This document shows, in pieces, positions 11,807 through 23,700 of a DNA stretch of 64,000 bases. The first letter of the stretch is position 1. Each line of letters begins with the position of its first letter. The position numbers and the translations under genes are program-made. Origin of the DNA: Zantedeschia hybrid cultivar (Eukaryota > Streptophyta > Magnoliopsida > Alismatales > Araceae); NCBI GenBank assembly GCA_030544215.1, contig JARZZO010000011.1:1908001-1972000 (forward strand), given 5' to 3'. The notes under the pieces are model-generated. The model was not told where the DNA came from. It saw nothing but the letters and a program-made list of their open reading frames with translations, and did no database searches.

Positions 11807-12486
11807 GTAAAACGCGTCCATTCAGAAAGACGTCTTTCAATCATAAATCCGATTTATTGCTCAAACCGCGTCTACATAACATGACGCCTTTCAACCATAA
11901 TTCTTTTCCAGAAATTAATTTTAATCCTCAAAAACCAGATTTAACCTTAAAAAGCGTCTTTGCATCATGACGCCGTTCAACCATAAATTCGATTTATTAC
12001 TTAAACCGCGTCTATATAACATGACGCCTTTTATCCATAATTCTTTCCCAGAAATTAATTTTAATCCTCAAAAACCAGATTTAAGCTTAAAAAGCGTCTT
12101 CACATCATGACGCCTTTCTACCATAAATTCGATTTATTACTTAAACCGCGTCTATATAACATGACGCCTTTTATCCATAATTCTTTCCCAGAAATTAATT
12201 TTAATCCTCAAAAACCAGATTTAAGCTTAAAAAGCGTCTGCACATGTTGACGCCTTTAAACTCTCTCTCCTACTTTTTCCAGGATTCTGTCATTAATTCA
12301 ATGATTTAATTGTCTGAAAAGCGTCGCGACAAAACGACGCCATTCATGATTTTCCTCTGTACGGCTCTGACGAAAAAGTGAAACGCGTCCACTTAGGTGG
12401 ACGTCTTTCATTCAAATTCAAACTCTGTCAGTGCCGCCTCAACCTTTGTGCCCGTAAAACGCGTCATCCTGTGTCGACGCCTTTCA
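11807..12486. repeat. Cluster of ten GCGTC/GACGC palindromes, six of them in a 140-bp tandem repeat
   Basis: Palindromes are at about 11807-11839, 11861-11894, 11948-11980, 12001-12033, 12088-12120, 12141-12173, 12228-12260, 12313-12346, 12378-12410 and 12454-12486. Those from 11861 to 12260 lie in three 140-bp tandem units (11841-11980, 11981-12120, 12121-12260), two per unit. The block fills the space between the two antisense genes and ends about 130 bases before the second gene's ATG. Confidence 0.85.
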
Positions 12487-12614
12487 GCCTTTCGTTAACA
12501 GACCCGCGAAGGCCCCCTTTCTTCCTCACTTTTCCCAAAATCTTCTTTCTTCTTCCTCTCCGGCGACGACCGAGCTCCGGCGATCCCACCCTCGAATCTC
12601 CTTCTATTCAAGCC

Positions 12615-15488
12615 ATGGAACGCGGTGAAGGTTCCGGAAAGACGAAGGTTATAGCCAAGAGAAGGCGGAGGCAAGAAGAAGCTCCCGAAGAAGTTCCCGC
12701 GGCCCTTGCGGAGGCGGCGGCCTTCTTGGAGGAAGAACTACCCCTACCGGCTCCCATGGCGATGGAAGAAGAAGAGGAGGGTGACCTCCACACGGTAAGC
12801 TTCCTGTGGGCATGATTGTGTGAGAAAATAGGGGAGAAAACGGGATTCTTAAAAGAATCCGGAATCTGGGCTTGAAAGGCGTCCAGACCAGGTGACGCCA
12901 TTCAAAAGGCGTCATCATGGGTCGACGTCTTTCAAGATAAATTCCGGATTTTAATTAGGTAGAAAATTATGTTGAATTGCGTCAAGGCATGTGGACGTGT
13001 TTTGAAACACGTCTGCGCGTGCCGACGCTTTTCAAGACAGAAAGTGAATTTCCCTGTTCTTTTATTTATTACTGACCCTATTTTTATATCTTTATTTGCA
13101 GGGGGTGATGAGGGCTAGGATCTCATGGGACTTGGTAGTAGGGGCTTACAGAGGGCTCCCGGATTTCCAGAAGGCGCGCCTGCGTCAGATGGGATTCGGC
13201 GAAGTGCTGGACATTGAGCCCTTTTGGCTTGATTTGGTCCTGCTGCAGGTTTTGAGGGAGAGGTGGCATGCGGAAAGCCGTGCTTTCCTAATGCCGTGGG
13301 GGCATATGGTCCCCACCCTAGAGGATGTGGCCAGGATTACTGGCCTCAGGGTAGAGGGCCGACCTGTTAGTGGGGTGACTTACCCCAACTATCAGGGATT
13401 GGCTGAGGCTTTGCTAGGGATAGAGGTATCCAGCATAGGTAGGGAGTTTAGGATGGTCCCCCGGGTCGAGGTAGAGGCTGCCCTAGGTCTAGATGAGCCC
13501 CGGCGTCGGTCTGACGAGACCCGGGAGGAGTTTAGGATTAGACTAGCCGAATCGTCCTCCTCAGTCTACTGTAGTGACCCTGACCAGGTAGAGGAGGTGG
13601 ATAGACAACTTAGAGTCTTCTTAGTTTTCTTTTTCGGTCGGTTGCTCTTCGGTACGAAGGGCGACCATATCCACTGTAGATTTCTCTATTTATGAGATGA
13701 TTTAGCTAGCCTAGGAGAGTATGCCTGGGGTGCAGCCCTTCTGGCTCACCTCTTTGCCGACCTATCCGCGGTCACGCCGGACCGTGAGACCACCATCAGT
13801 GGCTTCTCGCCATTCCTTCAGGTATTAACTTGTTTAATTATTTGTTATATGCAATGTAATATGATATGATGTTTTTCTAACCTATATGTTCATGAATGCA
13901 GGTATGGAGCTATTATTACTTCCCGCTCGGCAGAGCGAGGATTGTTCGACCGAATGCCGTCCCTTTCGCCTGCCGTTGGCACGTGATTGTGGACACGGCT
14001 CCACAGCATCACCAGCTGACGGCCCTCCGCCGTCAATTTCTGGATTATCCAGAGCTCTTGGTAAACTTTAAACTTGTTTAATTTTATTAAATGCAATCTC
14101 TTTTTTTTTTTTTTTTTTATAAAATGCAAGTTATTTATGAATGCATCTAACCTATATGCAGGTGATTTGGCGCCCGTATCTGGGCATGAACGAGGAGGGT
14201 CAGCCGTGGGTGACGGCTGGCAGGAGGAGATTCGGGAGGCAGATGTGGGTACATTGCCTCAATGAAATCGAGCTCCTCCGCCTCCGGCTCGTGATGAGGA
14301 CACTGGGCCTCCACCAGGAGTGGATTGACGAGGAGGTCCCGGAGGGCATCGGAAGGAGCATGAGGGGGAAGCAAGCCCTCACCGATTGGCGTGCCAAGTT
14401 CCCAGAGCAGTACGAGGACTGGCACCGCCGCGGCATCAGAGTGGAGTCACGAGCGGAGAGTAGCGAGGCCTACCTCCAGCAGTACCGGGCCCACTATGCC
14501 GATCAGCTTCGGCTCCTCCGACCACTCGATGTAAGTATGCATTCATGCGTCTTTCATTTTATTATTATCTTGATTTATATTTGTGAATGAATGTATGTAT
14601 GTCATGCAGGATGCGCGTGATGCGGTCATCGTCGACCTCCGGGCCCGCCTACATGATGCGGAGGCCCAGCTAGAGCAAGTCCAGAAAGAACTGTATGACT
14701 TGGTATGTATGAATATGAATATGAATGCATGTTTTAATTAATTGCTTTGGCGATTAACCACTGATAGTTGTCTTTTGGTGCAGCGAGCCGTCTACACCCA
14801 GGCGGCTCCTCCTACCTACGGAGCTTCATCATCTTCTTCATCTGCTGCTCATGATGCTGCTCTGGCTGACCTCCAGAGTCAGCTTGCCTCTGCCATCCAC
14901 CGGGCTTCTCTCGCGGAGGAGGACCGTGCTGCTCAGGTAAGTTCTTCAATTTTTGAATTCTGAAATTGATTACTTGATTGCCTTGAACTAACAATGACTT
15001 CCTTTCAGGTGGCTGAGCTTCAGGAAGCCCTCCAGAGGGCTGAAGGGGAGATAGAGCATGCCCGTACTGCAGCGGCTCGCGCTGAGGCTGATGCAGAGCG
15101 GATCCGTGCTCTGGAGGAGCAGGTGGCTCATCTCTCCACTGGAGATCTTGCGCGCCTCCAGATTCGTCTGGAAATCATCAACGAGGATCGAGAGCGGGAG
15201 AGGCAGGAGCGACAGAAGATGGATACTGAGATATCCGCTCTTCGACTCCAGCTTGGCATTGCAGAGCACGAGCGCCGGAGCGTGGAGGAGAGGTACAGGC
15301 GTGCTCGACAGCGTGCACAGGAGCGCGGTTTGACGAGTGCCTTCACCGCCAGTGCTGCCGTGTCTTCTGGTCAGGCGGGTCCGAGCGCGATGCGGCCACC
15401 TCCACCTCCTAGTCGAGAGCCAGCACCGGATGCACCTGACGAGGCCCAGAGCCAGTTGGACGAGGGCGGAGGGGAGAGTCAGCCTTGA
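12615..15488 (+). pseudogene. Antisense gene 2 of element T: seven-exon plant mobile domain (PMD) protein with C-terminal coiled coil
   Basis: Exons are 12615-12794, 13102-13821, 13902-14060, 14162-14530, 14610-14702, 14784-14936 and 15009-15488. Every intron is GT..AG and phase 0. The product is 717 codons. An acidic N-terminus (EEEEEG) is followed in exon 2 by the PMD core: ERWHAESRAFLMPWGHM, then PTLEDVARITGLRVEGRPVSG. The PMD continues through LGEYAWGAALLAHLFADL and exon 3 (VWSYYYFPLGRARIVRP). Exons 5-7 encode a heptad-rich coiled coil and a Pro-rich tail. One in-frame TGA at 13693-13695 is the only lesion; the frame is intact on both sides (..CRFLYL then DDLASLGEYAW). PMD proteins are known both as transposon passengers and as host nuclear proteins (MAIN/MAIL1). 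The role in the element is unknown. Confidence 0.82.
12871..13036. repeat. Four GCGTC/GACGC palindromes inside intron 1 of the PMD gene
   Basis: The copies are at 12871-12904, 12901-12936, 12972-13005 and 13000-13036, in two overlapping pairs. They occupy about half of the 307-base intron. None enters exon 1 or exon 2. Confidence 0.85.
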
Positions 15489-15680
15489 GGGCTTATGTAT
15501 CTTCTTTTCTTCATGTATCATGTACAAACAATCTTTGGATAATATACACGAAACTTTTGGCTCCAATCTTGTGTTCTTGTGTTTATCTTGCATCCTGTAC
15601 ACACTTAACAAACATGTTAAGTATCTATTTAGGCTTAGCCCCTTGCCTGACCAAATGAATGGTCAATCAATCTTTTCTTC

Positions 15681-15686
15681 AATAAA
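15681..15686 (+). terminator. Polyadenylation signal downstream of the PMD gene
   Basis: AATAAA lies 193 bases after the stop. It is the only canonical hexamer I saw in this 3' flank. Confidence 0.4.
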
Positions 15687-15819
15687 TGGTCAAGGGGCAT
15701 AGCCTTTATTAACAAAGGTAATGAGAATAATCAAACTTAAGCAAAATGCAACATACAAGCAGACAAATGCTCACTGAAAATAAAAGGAATGAGACATACT
15801 AAATGCAACAAGCAAATGC

Positions 15820-16085
15820 TAACTGAAATATTTTTGTTGTTTTGAAATATTCATTTTTGTTTGGGGTTTTGAAATATACGTTTTTTTTGAATTTTGACAT
15901 ATGTATTTTTTTTTTGAATTTTTGATGTATATGTTTTTTTTCTGATTTTTTGAACACATGTGTTTTTGGCTTTTTGACTTGTGTATTTTTTTTGGATTTT
16001 TGACATATGCATATATATTTTTTTGGATTTTTGACATATGTATTTTTTTTTTTTTTTTTTTTTGACATATATATTTTTGGGATTT
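15820..16085. repeat. Degenerate T-rich tandem repeat
   Basis: It consists of repeats of a unit like GATTTTTGACATATGTATTT with variable T runs. On the other strand it gives a Lys/Asn-rich reading frame that is only a by-product of the low complexity. Confidence 0.75.
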
Positions 16086-16836
16086 TGACTAAAAGATCAG
16101 CATGGTACTTGGATCAAAAGATCATATTCATTTATTAACTTAATTTCCAAATTAATCTTTAACAACTTAACTTAAACCCATCGTGTTTGAACTTGTGTTT
16201 CCATTCGTGATCCCATTTGATGATTTGACCCTTAGTCAATCTAAGCCATTCCTTAAGTTTGAAGTACATCTCTTTAGAAAGAAAAGATGAATAAGTTCAG
16301 AAAGCCCATGAGAAGGTTCCGGAGACTTAAAAAGATGTTCCGTTTCTACCCTAATATCCATTGGGGTTCGGTCATTTCTTTCCGGGATATTTATCGACCT
16401 TGCGTTCCCTTTTATTTCATTTCATGGCCTTGATGTAACGTTTGTAATGTAATGGCCTTTTGATTTGACATTTGCCTTTTTGCCTTTTTGCCTTTTTTTT
16501 TCTTTTCTTTTTTTTTCGCTTTGGGACGGATCTCCCCCTTTTTTTATGACGGCCTCCTACTAAGATGGCGGGTATTCTTGGTAGTCTATTCTAAGCCTCG
16601 TTCCGACATCATGGGCCGAGTATAAAACAGAATTTTGCTTCAAAAATGAATGATCCGTACTTTGCACTTTCGGTCAAGCTTTCGATATTCTTTAGGCCTT
16701 GTCATCTCTTGTTATTCACGAATCAAACGTGTCAGTGTGTGCAGTAAAGTTAAATTATCCAGATTGATAAAGAAATTTGAGTTTATAAATTTTCTGATTC
16801 CACTGGTCTTTGTACCATACTGATCGACTCTTTAAC
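16086..16836. other. Element T spacer between pol and the antisense genes
   Basis: It is non-coding and T-rich, with a short GCCTTTTT iteration near 16475-16500. It separates the convergent ends of pol (- strand) and the PMD gene (+ strand). Nothing else was recognised. Confidence 0.5.
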
Positions 16837-19800
16837 CTAAGGGTAGTATTTCTTAAGATGTAAACCATTCCAGGGATGTTTTAACTCTTCTCTTTCTGCA
16901 TTAACAAGACGATAAGCATTACCAGGAAAAGCGTGCGATACAACATAAGGTCCTTCCCAGTTGGGTTGGAGCTTAGAACGCGGACCACCAGGTTTTATAA
17001 AAATTCTTTTGACAACCATTTCACCGACTTTGAACTTACGTTCAATGACTTTCTTTTGATAAAAACGTGCTAGTCTGTTTTGATAAACTTTTGCATGATT
17101 AGCAGCTGACCATCTTTTCTCGTCTAAAAGTTCCAATTGAGCAAGGAGTGCTGAACGATGTTCATCAATGGAAAATTCCTTATTCAATTGTACTCTTAAT
17201 GACGGTATAAGGATCTCATATGGAACTACCGCCTCCATTCCAAATGTTAAGGAATAAGGAGTTTGCCCAGTAGGCGTGCGGATTGAAGTTCGGTAGGCCC
17301 ACAGAGCCTCAACCAATTTTTCTGGCCAATCTGCGAATTTATTAGATTTACACGTCTTTTTGATGATTTTTATCAAAGTCTTATTTGTTGCCTCTGCTTG
17401 GCCATTGCCTTGCGGATAATAAGGAGATGAATGATGCAATGCAATTTTATACCTGTTATAGAGGTCCTTCAATTCCTGTGACACGAACTGCGGTCCGTTG
17501 TCGGTGACGATGGTGCTTGGAATTCCAAATCGAGTGATGATGTTCTTCATGATGAACTTGCAGACGGTTGATGCTTTGATCTCTACGTACGCTTCAGCTT
17601 CCGCCCACTTGGTGAAGTATTCCGTTGCCGTGAGAATGAAAGATTTTTGTTTGATGCCGGAATCTGGATTACCAAGAGGTCCAATAATGTCGAAAGCCCA
17701 CATGGAGAAAGGCCATGGGGAAGAAACAGGATGGAGTGAAGATGCAGGAGAATGAATTTTATCGGCGTGAAGTTGACACTTAGCACACCTACGGACATAT
17801 CCTACACAATCTTCTTCCATGGTTGGCCAATAAAATCCTTGTCTAAGGATCTTCTTTGCTAGCATCTGTCCATTGACATGACCACCACAAACTCCACTAT
17901 GAGCTCCTTCCATAACCTTCCAAAGCTCATCTTCGTCTAGACATCTCAGAAGAACTCCATCAAAACCTCTCTTATACAATGCTCCCCCAACTAGGGTGTA
18001 TCTTTGAGCAACTCTCCTGATAGCTCTCTTCTCCTCTGTTGTAGCTTCCTCAGGATACGATTGATCTTCACAATATTTTGCAATTTCATAATACCATGGC
18101 TTCTGTTCATCATCCATCTCTTCTAACAGCTCCATTAACATGATTTCTCTTTTCTCAATGATATCTCCGTCTCTGACTTTCTTCAGCAATTTCTCTTTAG
18201 TTCTAAGGAATGAAGGATCTTTCACGGCGGGTGAAAGACGCCTATGAACTATGATTGATTCAAATTGTTTGCTGATTGGAAAATCAAGAGAAGATGCAAG
18301 TGAAGCTAGAGCGTCAGCTAAGATGTTTTGATTCCTAGGGACATGGACAAAGATCAATTTTGTGAAAAGCTTTGAGTAAGCAGAAGTAAGCTCTTGATAA
18401 GGCTTGAGCTTGGGATCAAGAGTTCGATACTTGGTCAGCACTTGGCGAAGAATCAGTTGGCTATCACCTACAATCCTGAGTTTGGTAGCACCATGGAAAT
18501 GAGCAGCCTCGAGGCCAGCAAGGAGTGCCTCGTATTCAGCAATATTGTTAGTGACTGGAAAATCAAGCTGAAAGGCTTGTGGAATGGTGATACCTTCAGG
18601 TGATAACAGAACAATACCGATCCCTTTTCCATGAGAATTCAGAGCTCCGTCAAAATGCAGAGTCCACATATCATCTCTGATTTGATTAACGGACATCAGT
18701 TCCTCATCCGGAAACTCTGACCGCACTGGATCAAATCGAGGAAGGGGATGATGAGCGAGATGTTCTGCTATGGCATAGCCCTTGATCGCTTTCTGCTGAA
18801 TGTAAGTGATATCGAATTGAGATAGAAAGCTTTGCCATCGCGCTAACCTATCAGTAAGAACAGATTTCTCCAGAAGGAATTTGATCGGATTCATCCTAGC
18901 GATGAGATGGACTTCATGGGCCAGAAAATAATGTTTCAATTTCTGCACAACCCAAACCAATGCTGCACATGTCTTCTCCATCGCCGTGTATCTCTGTTCA
19001 GCGGGGTTGAGAAGTTTAGAGAGATAGTAGGCTGCCCTCTCTTTTCCTTCTTCATCTTCTTGTGCTAAGACAGCCCCCACTGCATCATCCAGGACTGAAA
19101 TATAAAGTATCAATGGTTTGCCTGGAGATGGTGGTCTCAACACAGGAGGACTTGCTAAATAGTCCTTTAATCCATCGAATGCCTCCTGACACTTATCGTC
19201 CCAATCAAATTTGACTCCCGGCTTAGTAAGCTCGTAAAACGGCTTACACCTTTGTGAGTGCTGGGAGACAAAGCGGCGAATAAATTGTAACCTCCCGATT
19301 AATCCTCTTAACTCCTTCAAGTTCTTAGGAGGTGGCATTTCTCTCATAGCCTTCGCCTTGTTAGGATCGATCTCAATTCCCCGTTTGCTGACGATAAATC
19401 CAAGCAATTTTCCTGAAGACACCCCGAATACACATTTCTTGGGGTTCATCTTTAACTGATATTCTCTCGATCTCTCTAATACCCTTGCCAAAACTTTGGC
19501 GTGCTCAGCCTTTGTTTTCGATTTAACCAATAAGTCATCCACATACACTTCCAAATCTATATGCATCATGTCATGAAATATTGCCATCATAGCCCTTTGA
19601 TAAGTGGCTCCAGCATTCTTCAATCCAAATGGCATGACAACATAGCAGTATGTTCCCCAAGGTGTAGTGAATGATGTTTTTTCTTGATCTTCTTCTGCCA
19701 GCTTAATCTGATTATATCCTGAAAATCCGTCCATAAACGATAACGTCTCATAGCCAACAGTATTATCGATGAGTACATCAATATGGGGCAATGGAAAATC

Positions 19801-20706
19801 ATCTTTAGGACACGCCCGGTTCAAATCGCGAAAGTCAATGCAAATTCTGACCTTCCCGTCCTTCTTCATAACCGGGACTATATTAGCCACCCATTGTGGA
19901 TAAAGGACAACTCTAATAAATTTAGCTTTGTGCAATTTGTCGACTTCTTCCTTCATCTTTAGAGCCATTTGTGGGTGGAATCGCCTTAATTTTTGTTTGA
20001 CAGGGCTAGCTCCTTCCTTTAACGTCAATCTGTGTTCAACTAAAGATGAGTCTAACCCTGGCATATCTTCATAACTCCAGGCGAAAGTGTCCTTATAGTC
20101 CTTTAATACTTGTACCATTGCTTTTTCATCCTCTGAAGAAAGATTTTTACTGACGAGGACAACTTTAGGTTCGTCTTCAGTCCCTAAATTGATTTCTTTG
20201 GTGGGCTCTTCTACGGCAGCTGAGGGTTCATCGAATCTCTTCACTCCACTGGCATATGCCTCAGCCGCATCCTCGTCATCTTCTTCATTTTCGACAATGG
20301 GGTCCTTTTCATGTATTAATTCATATACCCCGTACCCATCATTGACTGACTCATCGTCCATGCAATCTTCTGGCATCTGAATTGGATTTTCTAAAAGCTG
20401 AGGGATTAAAGAACAAGAAGAGCATTTATCAGCTAAGTCCTGGAGGTACCTATCTGGAATTCGCCTACCCTTAGGCTTCCTAGACTTCCTAACCTGACTA
20501 GACTGCCTAACTTCACTATCATAACCTAACGAAGATGAAGCAGGACGAAAATCCTGGGATACAAGTGGAAGTACAAGAGAATCCTCCCGAGGGGAGGGAC
20601 AGAGTAAATCTAAGAGAGAATCTTGACCGAAGGACCCGCGCGGTGGGGTGCAATCGGACAAGTAAGATGTTTCCTCGATGAGGATTTTGGAAGAATTTGT
20701 TGCCAA
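16837..20706 (-). CDS. pol: Element T pol: reverse transcriptase, two RNase H domains, integrase
   Basis: This is an open frame of 1289 codons ending in TAG, numbered here from 20706. The reverse transcriptase shows IDFRDLN and YVDDLL (about residue 387). A first RNase H (about 505-640) has ARMNPI where an active-site Asp motif (TDH) would be, so it is probably only a tether. A second, archaeal-type RNase H (about 680-800) keeps HFDGAL, AEYEALL, GDSQ and ADAL. The integrase has the zinc-binding H..H..CAKC (about 934-975) and a D,D,E core (FDIIG, VTDNG, QAEATN, about 1005-1105). The dual RNase H is a hallmark of the Tat lineage. The frame lies -1 relative to gag-protease and has no convincing own start; it opens just after an in-frame stop upstream of a nine-A run. 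No lesion is seen. Confidence 0.95.
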   Translation of the reverse strand: MATNSSKILIEETSYLSDCTPPRGSFGQDSLLDLLCPSPREDSLVLPLVSQDFRPASSSLGYDSEVRQSSQVRKSRKPKGRRIPDRYLQDLADKCSSCSLIPQLLENPIQMPEDCMDDESVNDGYGVYELIHEKDPIVENEEDDEDAAEAYASGVKRFDEPSAAVEEPTKEINLGTEDEPKVVLVSKNLSSEDEKAMVQVLKDYKDTFAWSYEDMPGLDSSLVEHRLTLKEGASPVKQKLRRFHPQMALKMKEEVDKLHKAKFIRVVLYPQWVANIVPVMKKDGKVRICIDFRDLNRACPKDDFPLPHIDVLIDNTVGYETLSFMDGFSGYNQIKLAEEDQEKTSFTTPWGTYCYVVMPFGLKNAGATYQRAMMAIFHDMMHIDLEVYVDDLLVKSKTKAEHAKVLARVLERSREYQLKMNPKKCVFGVSSGKLLGFIVSKRGIEIDPNKAKAMREMPPPKNLKELRGLIGRLQFIRRFVSQHSQRCKPFYELTKPGVKFDWDDKCQEAFDGLKDYLASPPVLRPPSPGKPLILYISVLDDAVGAVLAQEDEEGKERAAYYLSKLLNPAEQRYTAMEKTCAALVWVVQKLKHYFLAHEVHLIARMNPIKFLLEKSVLTDRLARWQSFLSQFDITYIQQKAIKGYAIAEHLAHHPLPRFDPVRSEFPDEELMSVNQIRDDMWTLHFDGALNSHGKGIGIVLLSPEGITIPQAFQLDFPVTNNIAEYEALLAGLEAAHFHGATKLRIVGDSQLILRQVLTKYRTLDPKLKPYQELTSAYSKLFTKLIFVHVPRNQNILADALASLASSLDFPISKQFESIIVHRRLSPAVKDPSFLRTKEKLLKKVRDGDIIEKREIMLMELLEEMDDEQKPWYYEIAKYCEDQSYPEEATTEEKRAIRRVAQRYTLVGGALYKRGFDGVLLRCLDEDELWKVMEGAHSGVCGGHVNGQMLAKKILRQGFYWPTMEEDCVGYVRRCAKCQLHADKIHSPASSLHPVSSPWPFSMWAFDIIGPLGNPDSGIKQKSFILTATEYFTKWAEAEAYVEIKASTVCKFIMKNIITRFGIPSTIVTDNGPQFVSQELKDLYNRYKIALHHSSPYYPQGNGQAEATNKTLIKIIKKTCKSNKFADWPEKLVEALWAYRTSIRTPTGQTPYSLTFGMEAVVPYEILIPSLRVQLNKEFSIDEHRSALLAQLELLDEKRWSAANHAKVYQNRLARFYQKKVIERKFKVGEMVVKRIFIKPGGPRSKLQPNWEGPYVVSHAFPGNAYRLVNAEREELKHPWNGLHLKKYYP

Positions 20707-23700
20707 ATTGGCGTTTTTTTTTGGATAATGAAAGAATTAAACATAAAGCAGGAATGAATAAAAATAGGAGGAGAATCAGACGGAGGAATTGGCACCAAGG
20801 CTAGAGGATTAGGGGGATCATATAATAATATGTCCCAGATCAAATCATACAACCTCTCTAGATCGAGAGGAGGTTGTGGTATAATGTCCCGAGGGGACAG
20901 AGTAATCATGACGGGCGGAGCCCGTGGAATATCTTCAATTATGACCCGCGACCAAGTCGGGGTCAAGAGCAGTGTACGGAAAAGAGTATGGAGTGTGAAG
21001 ACATGTGAAGGATATGTCCCCCTCCAGAGCAGATCTGTAGTATAACCAGCTTCATAGGGGTCATCTGGCTCCCCTTCGTCGGTTTCTTCCGACAGCAGTA
21101 TCCGCTTATCGAATATGGCACCAGGGCTTTCAATCAATTCATCAATCTGCGGCGGCCATTTGGGTTCTGTAGGATCCAGAAATAGTCTGTTCAGTGCTAT
21201 GTAGAGGTCCCTCAGATCGAACCATCTGTACCATTCACATTCAGGGTCATGAAATTTCCTCCTTTTCATAGGCCGTAGAGCCTCCAAGGATTGGTACGTA
21301 AGTAATTCAGAACAATGTCTGGCCAAGTCCCTCCCATATATGTCATGGAAGTCAAAACAGGAAGTAATGACTACCGTATTGTCGTGGCTAAGTATGGGCC
21401 CTTTCACAAAGTGCGTACACAGGGTCCATGTTAGGGGATCTCGACCTTCTTTAGGTGGCGTAGACATTGCCTCCCAGATCTTCGGACCTTCTTTGATCTC
21501 TGGTTGCTGAACCGGATCTTGTTTCAGTTTTATTGGCCTATAGCCCAGACCACTTCCAGGTGCCGCTCGATGATTTCTGACAGGAGTGGTCCTGCCTTGC
21601 AGTTGTGTGCCCAGACCTTTTCCAGGCTTGTAGCCATTCTTCATCATAATCCTCCATCCTGGGGTACTCATGCACTTCCCCCTTTTGATAGCATCTAATG
21701 GATATGGAGAAATCGTAGCGGCTTTCAGAGGATCAGCCACTGGACGGTAGACCTGTAATACCGACAGAAAGGGTTGTCGGCCAGGTAAGACAGCAGATTT
21801 AATGTTCAATGAATGAGCAGCAACAAGGATCGGCATGCTCGTTACTTTAATTATTCGTCCTTTGTAAGGGAATTTGAGGCATTGATGATTCGTAGAAGGA
21901 ATCGCCTCAAGAGTTTTGATATAAGGACGACCTAAAATGGTATTTATGGAAGGGTCGATTTCCAAGATGTGAAATTCGACCTCTGCATGACTTACAGGGC
22001 CCAGCTCCACCTTTAAATAGACCATTCCCAGAGGGGAACGGGTAGAATTGTCGTATGCTGTTACTGAGATGGGGCTGGGCAGCCATTTCTCTTTAGGCAC
22101 ACCGCATAGCTCCAGGGTCTTCGGAGGTAAAACGTTAATCGAAGCCCCTGTGTCTACCAGACATGCATCTACGGCCTTCTTACAGATGTTGACCGTAATA
22201 CTCAGAGCCATGCTTCTGGCTGCCGGCGGTGCTAGTTCCGAGGTATGGAATGTGATTGAGGGCTGATCCCCCTGAGGAACTAGTAGTGCTGCAATCTTCT
22301 CTACTGGCACGTCTTCATTGACCATCACCTTCTGTAGATATTCCATTAAAGCTTCTTGGTGACTTTTGGATCTTTTGATCAGTTCGAGTATAGTGATCCG
22401 TGCCGGTGTCCGATCCAGGTGTTTCAACAGGTCATATTGAGTGCCTGGTGCACTCTCTTCATTATGGGCTTCCTCAGTCGGCTGTGATGGGCCGTCTCTA
22501 ACCGTGGACTGAGGGAAGACCTTGTTGAAAATCCTGCCACTCCGGAGCGCGTGTTCTTCAACCGTGGAGGATCCGGGTGACACCTTAAGTACCGCAGGGT
22601 TGGACGGTGCGGATGGCGTAGGGGGTTGGTATGTAGGTAATGGCGTAGGGCTAGGTGGTGATGGCGCGGTGCGGATTATAGGCCTAGATGGTTGGATGGT
22701 GGATGGGTAAGCGGTTGGTGAAGTGGGGAATGGTACGCGTAATAGCGGTTTAGATGGTAAGGGCATATCTGGGTAGGTGGTATTGGTAGCGGGTGAAGTA
22801 GGAAATGGTATGCGTAATAGTGGCCTAGATGGTAGGAGGGGCGCGTTATTGGTTTGCGGGGGGTTATGTGATGGAGGCGTAGTGGTGCGGGGCGTGATGG
22901 GTCTAAGGAAGGCGGGTAGGGGTAATGGGTTATTGGGTGTAGGTGAGTGATATGTAGGTGTGGGTATAGGGGTGATGGTAACGGGTTGTGGCCTTGGTAT
23001 GTGGATGGTGCGGCGTGGTGGTCGCTCTGCGGTACTTTGAGTGTGACCCGTTGAACAAAGAGAGGAAGAGTCCTCTACTCTCCACTGCTGCCCACGACCA
23101 GCCTCAGACTGGCTGTTCGTCAAAATGGGAGCAACCTGGTTTTGGTTCTGATGCTCCGGGAGTGGATTCTGCACTATACCCATGTTGGGTGGTGCTGCTG
23201 CTTGTGCCGGTGGTCTTGCTTGCTGCTGCTGTTGCTGCGGTCTCCTCGCCTTCAGAGCCGTTATGTACTTTTTCATTTCCTCCCAATCTATGCCGCCCTG
23301 CTCATTGAGATCATGAATGTAATCTCTGAATTGAAAGCAGGTGTCAATGGTATGCCCAGGTTGCCTGTGGAAGTAGCAATACCTGGACGTATCGGCATTT
23401 TGAGGCCAGACGGCCTTCTCCCTCGGCAAAACTAAAGCATTGGCTGCCATTAAGGCGCTAAAGATATCTGCCAAGGATTCTGGGAGGGCCGAGTATTCTG
23501 CCCTTTTCGGGCCTGGAGGTCTCCTCTGCTGGTTGTAGTCACCAGGAGGAGGGACATTGTGGTACGCCGGCGGTGCACGCGGCTGGTACTGTGGCTGTTG
23601 CTGCTGATATGGCTGCTGAAGTGGCTGCTGATACTGCTGCTGCCGTTGCGGCTGTTGTGGTAGCTGTTGCTGGTTTTGATTCGGCTGCTGGGGCCGCTGG

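Noticed and set aside
11807..12486. Regularly spaced palindromes resembling a CRISPR array
   Set aside because: The host is a plant, spacing and repeat sequence vary, the repeats are dispersed over 30 kb, and there are no cas genes.
15799..16068. Lys/Asn-rich reading frame on the - strand
   Set aside because: By-product of the T-rich tandem repeat.
20707..20830. Intron between protease and pol as in some Ogre elements
   Set aside because: No donor/acceptor pair that joins the frames was convincing, while the A run lies exactly in the frame overlap.
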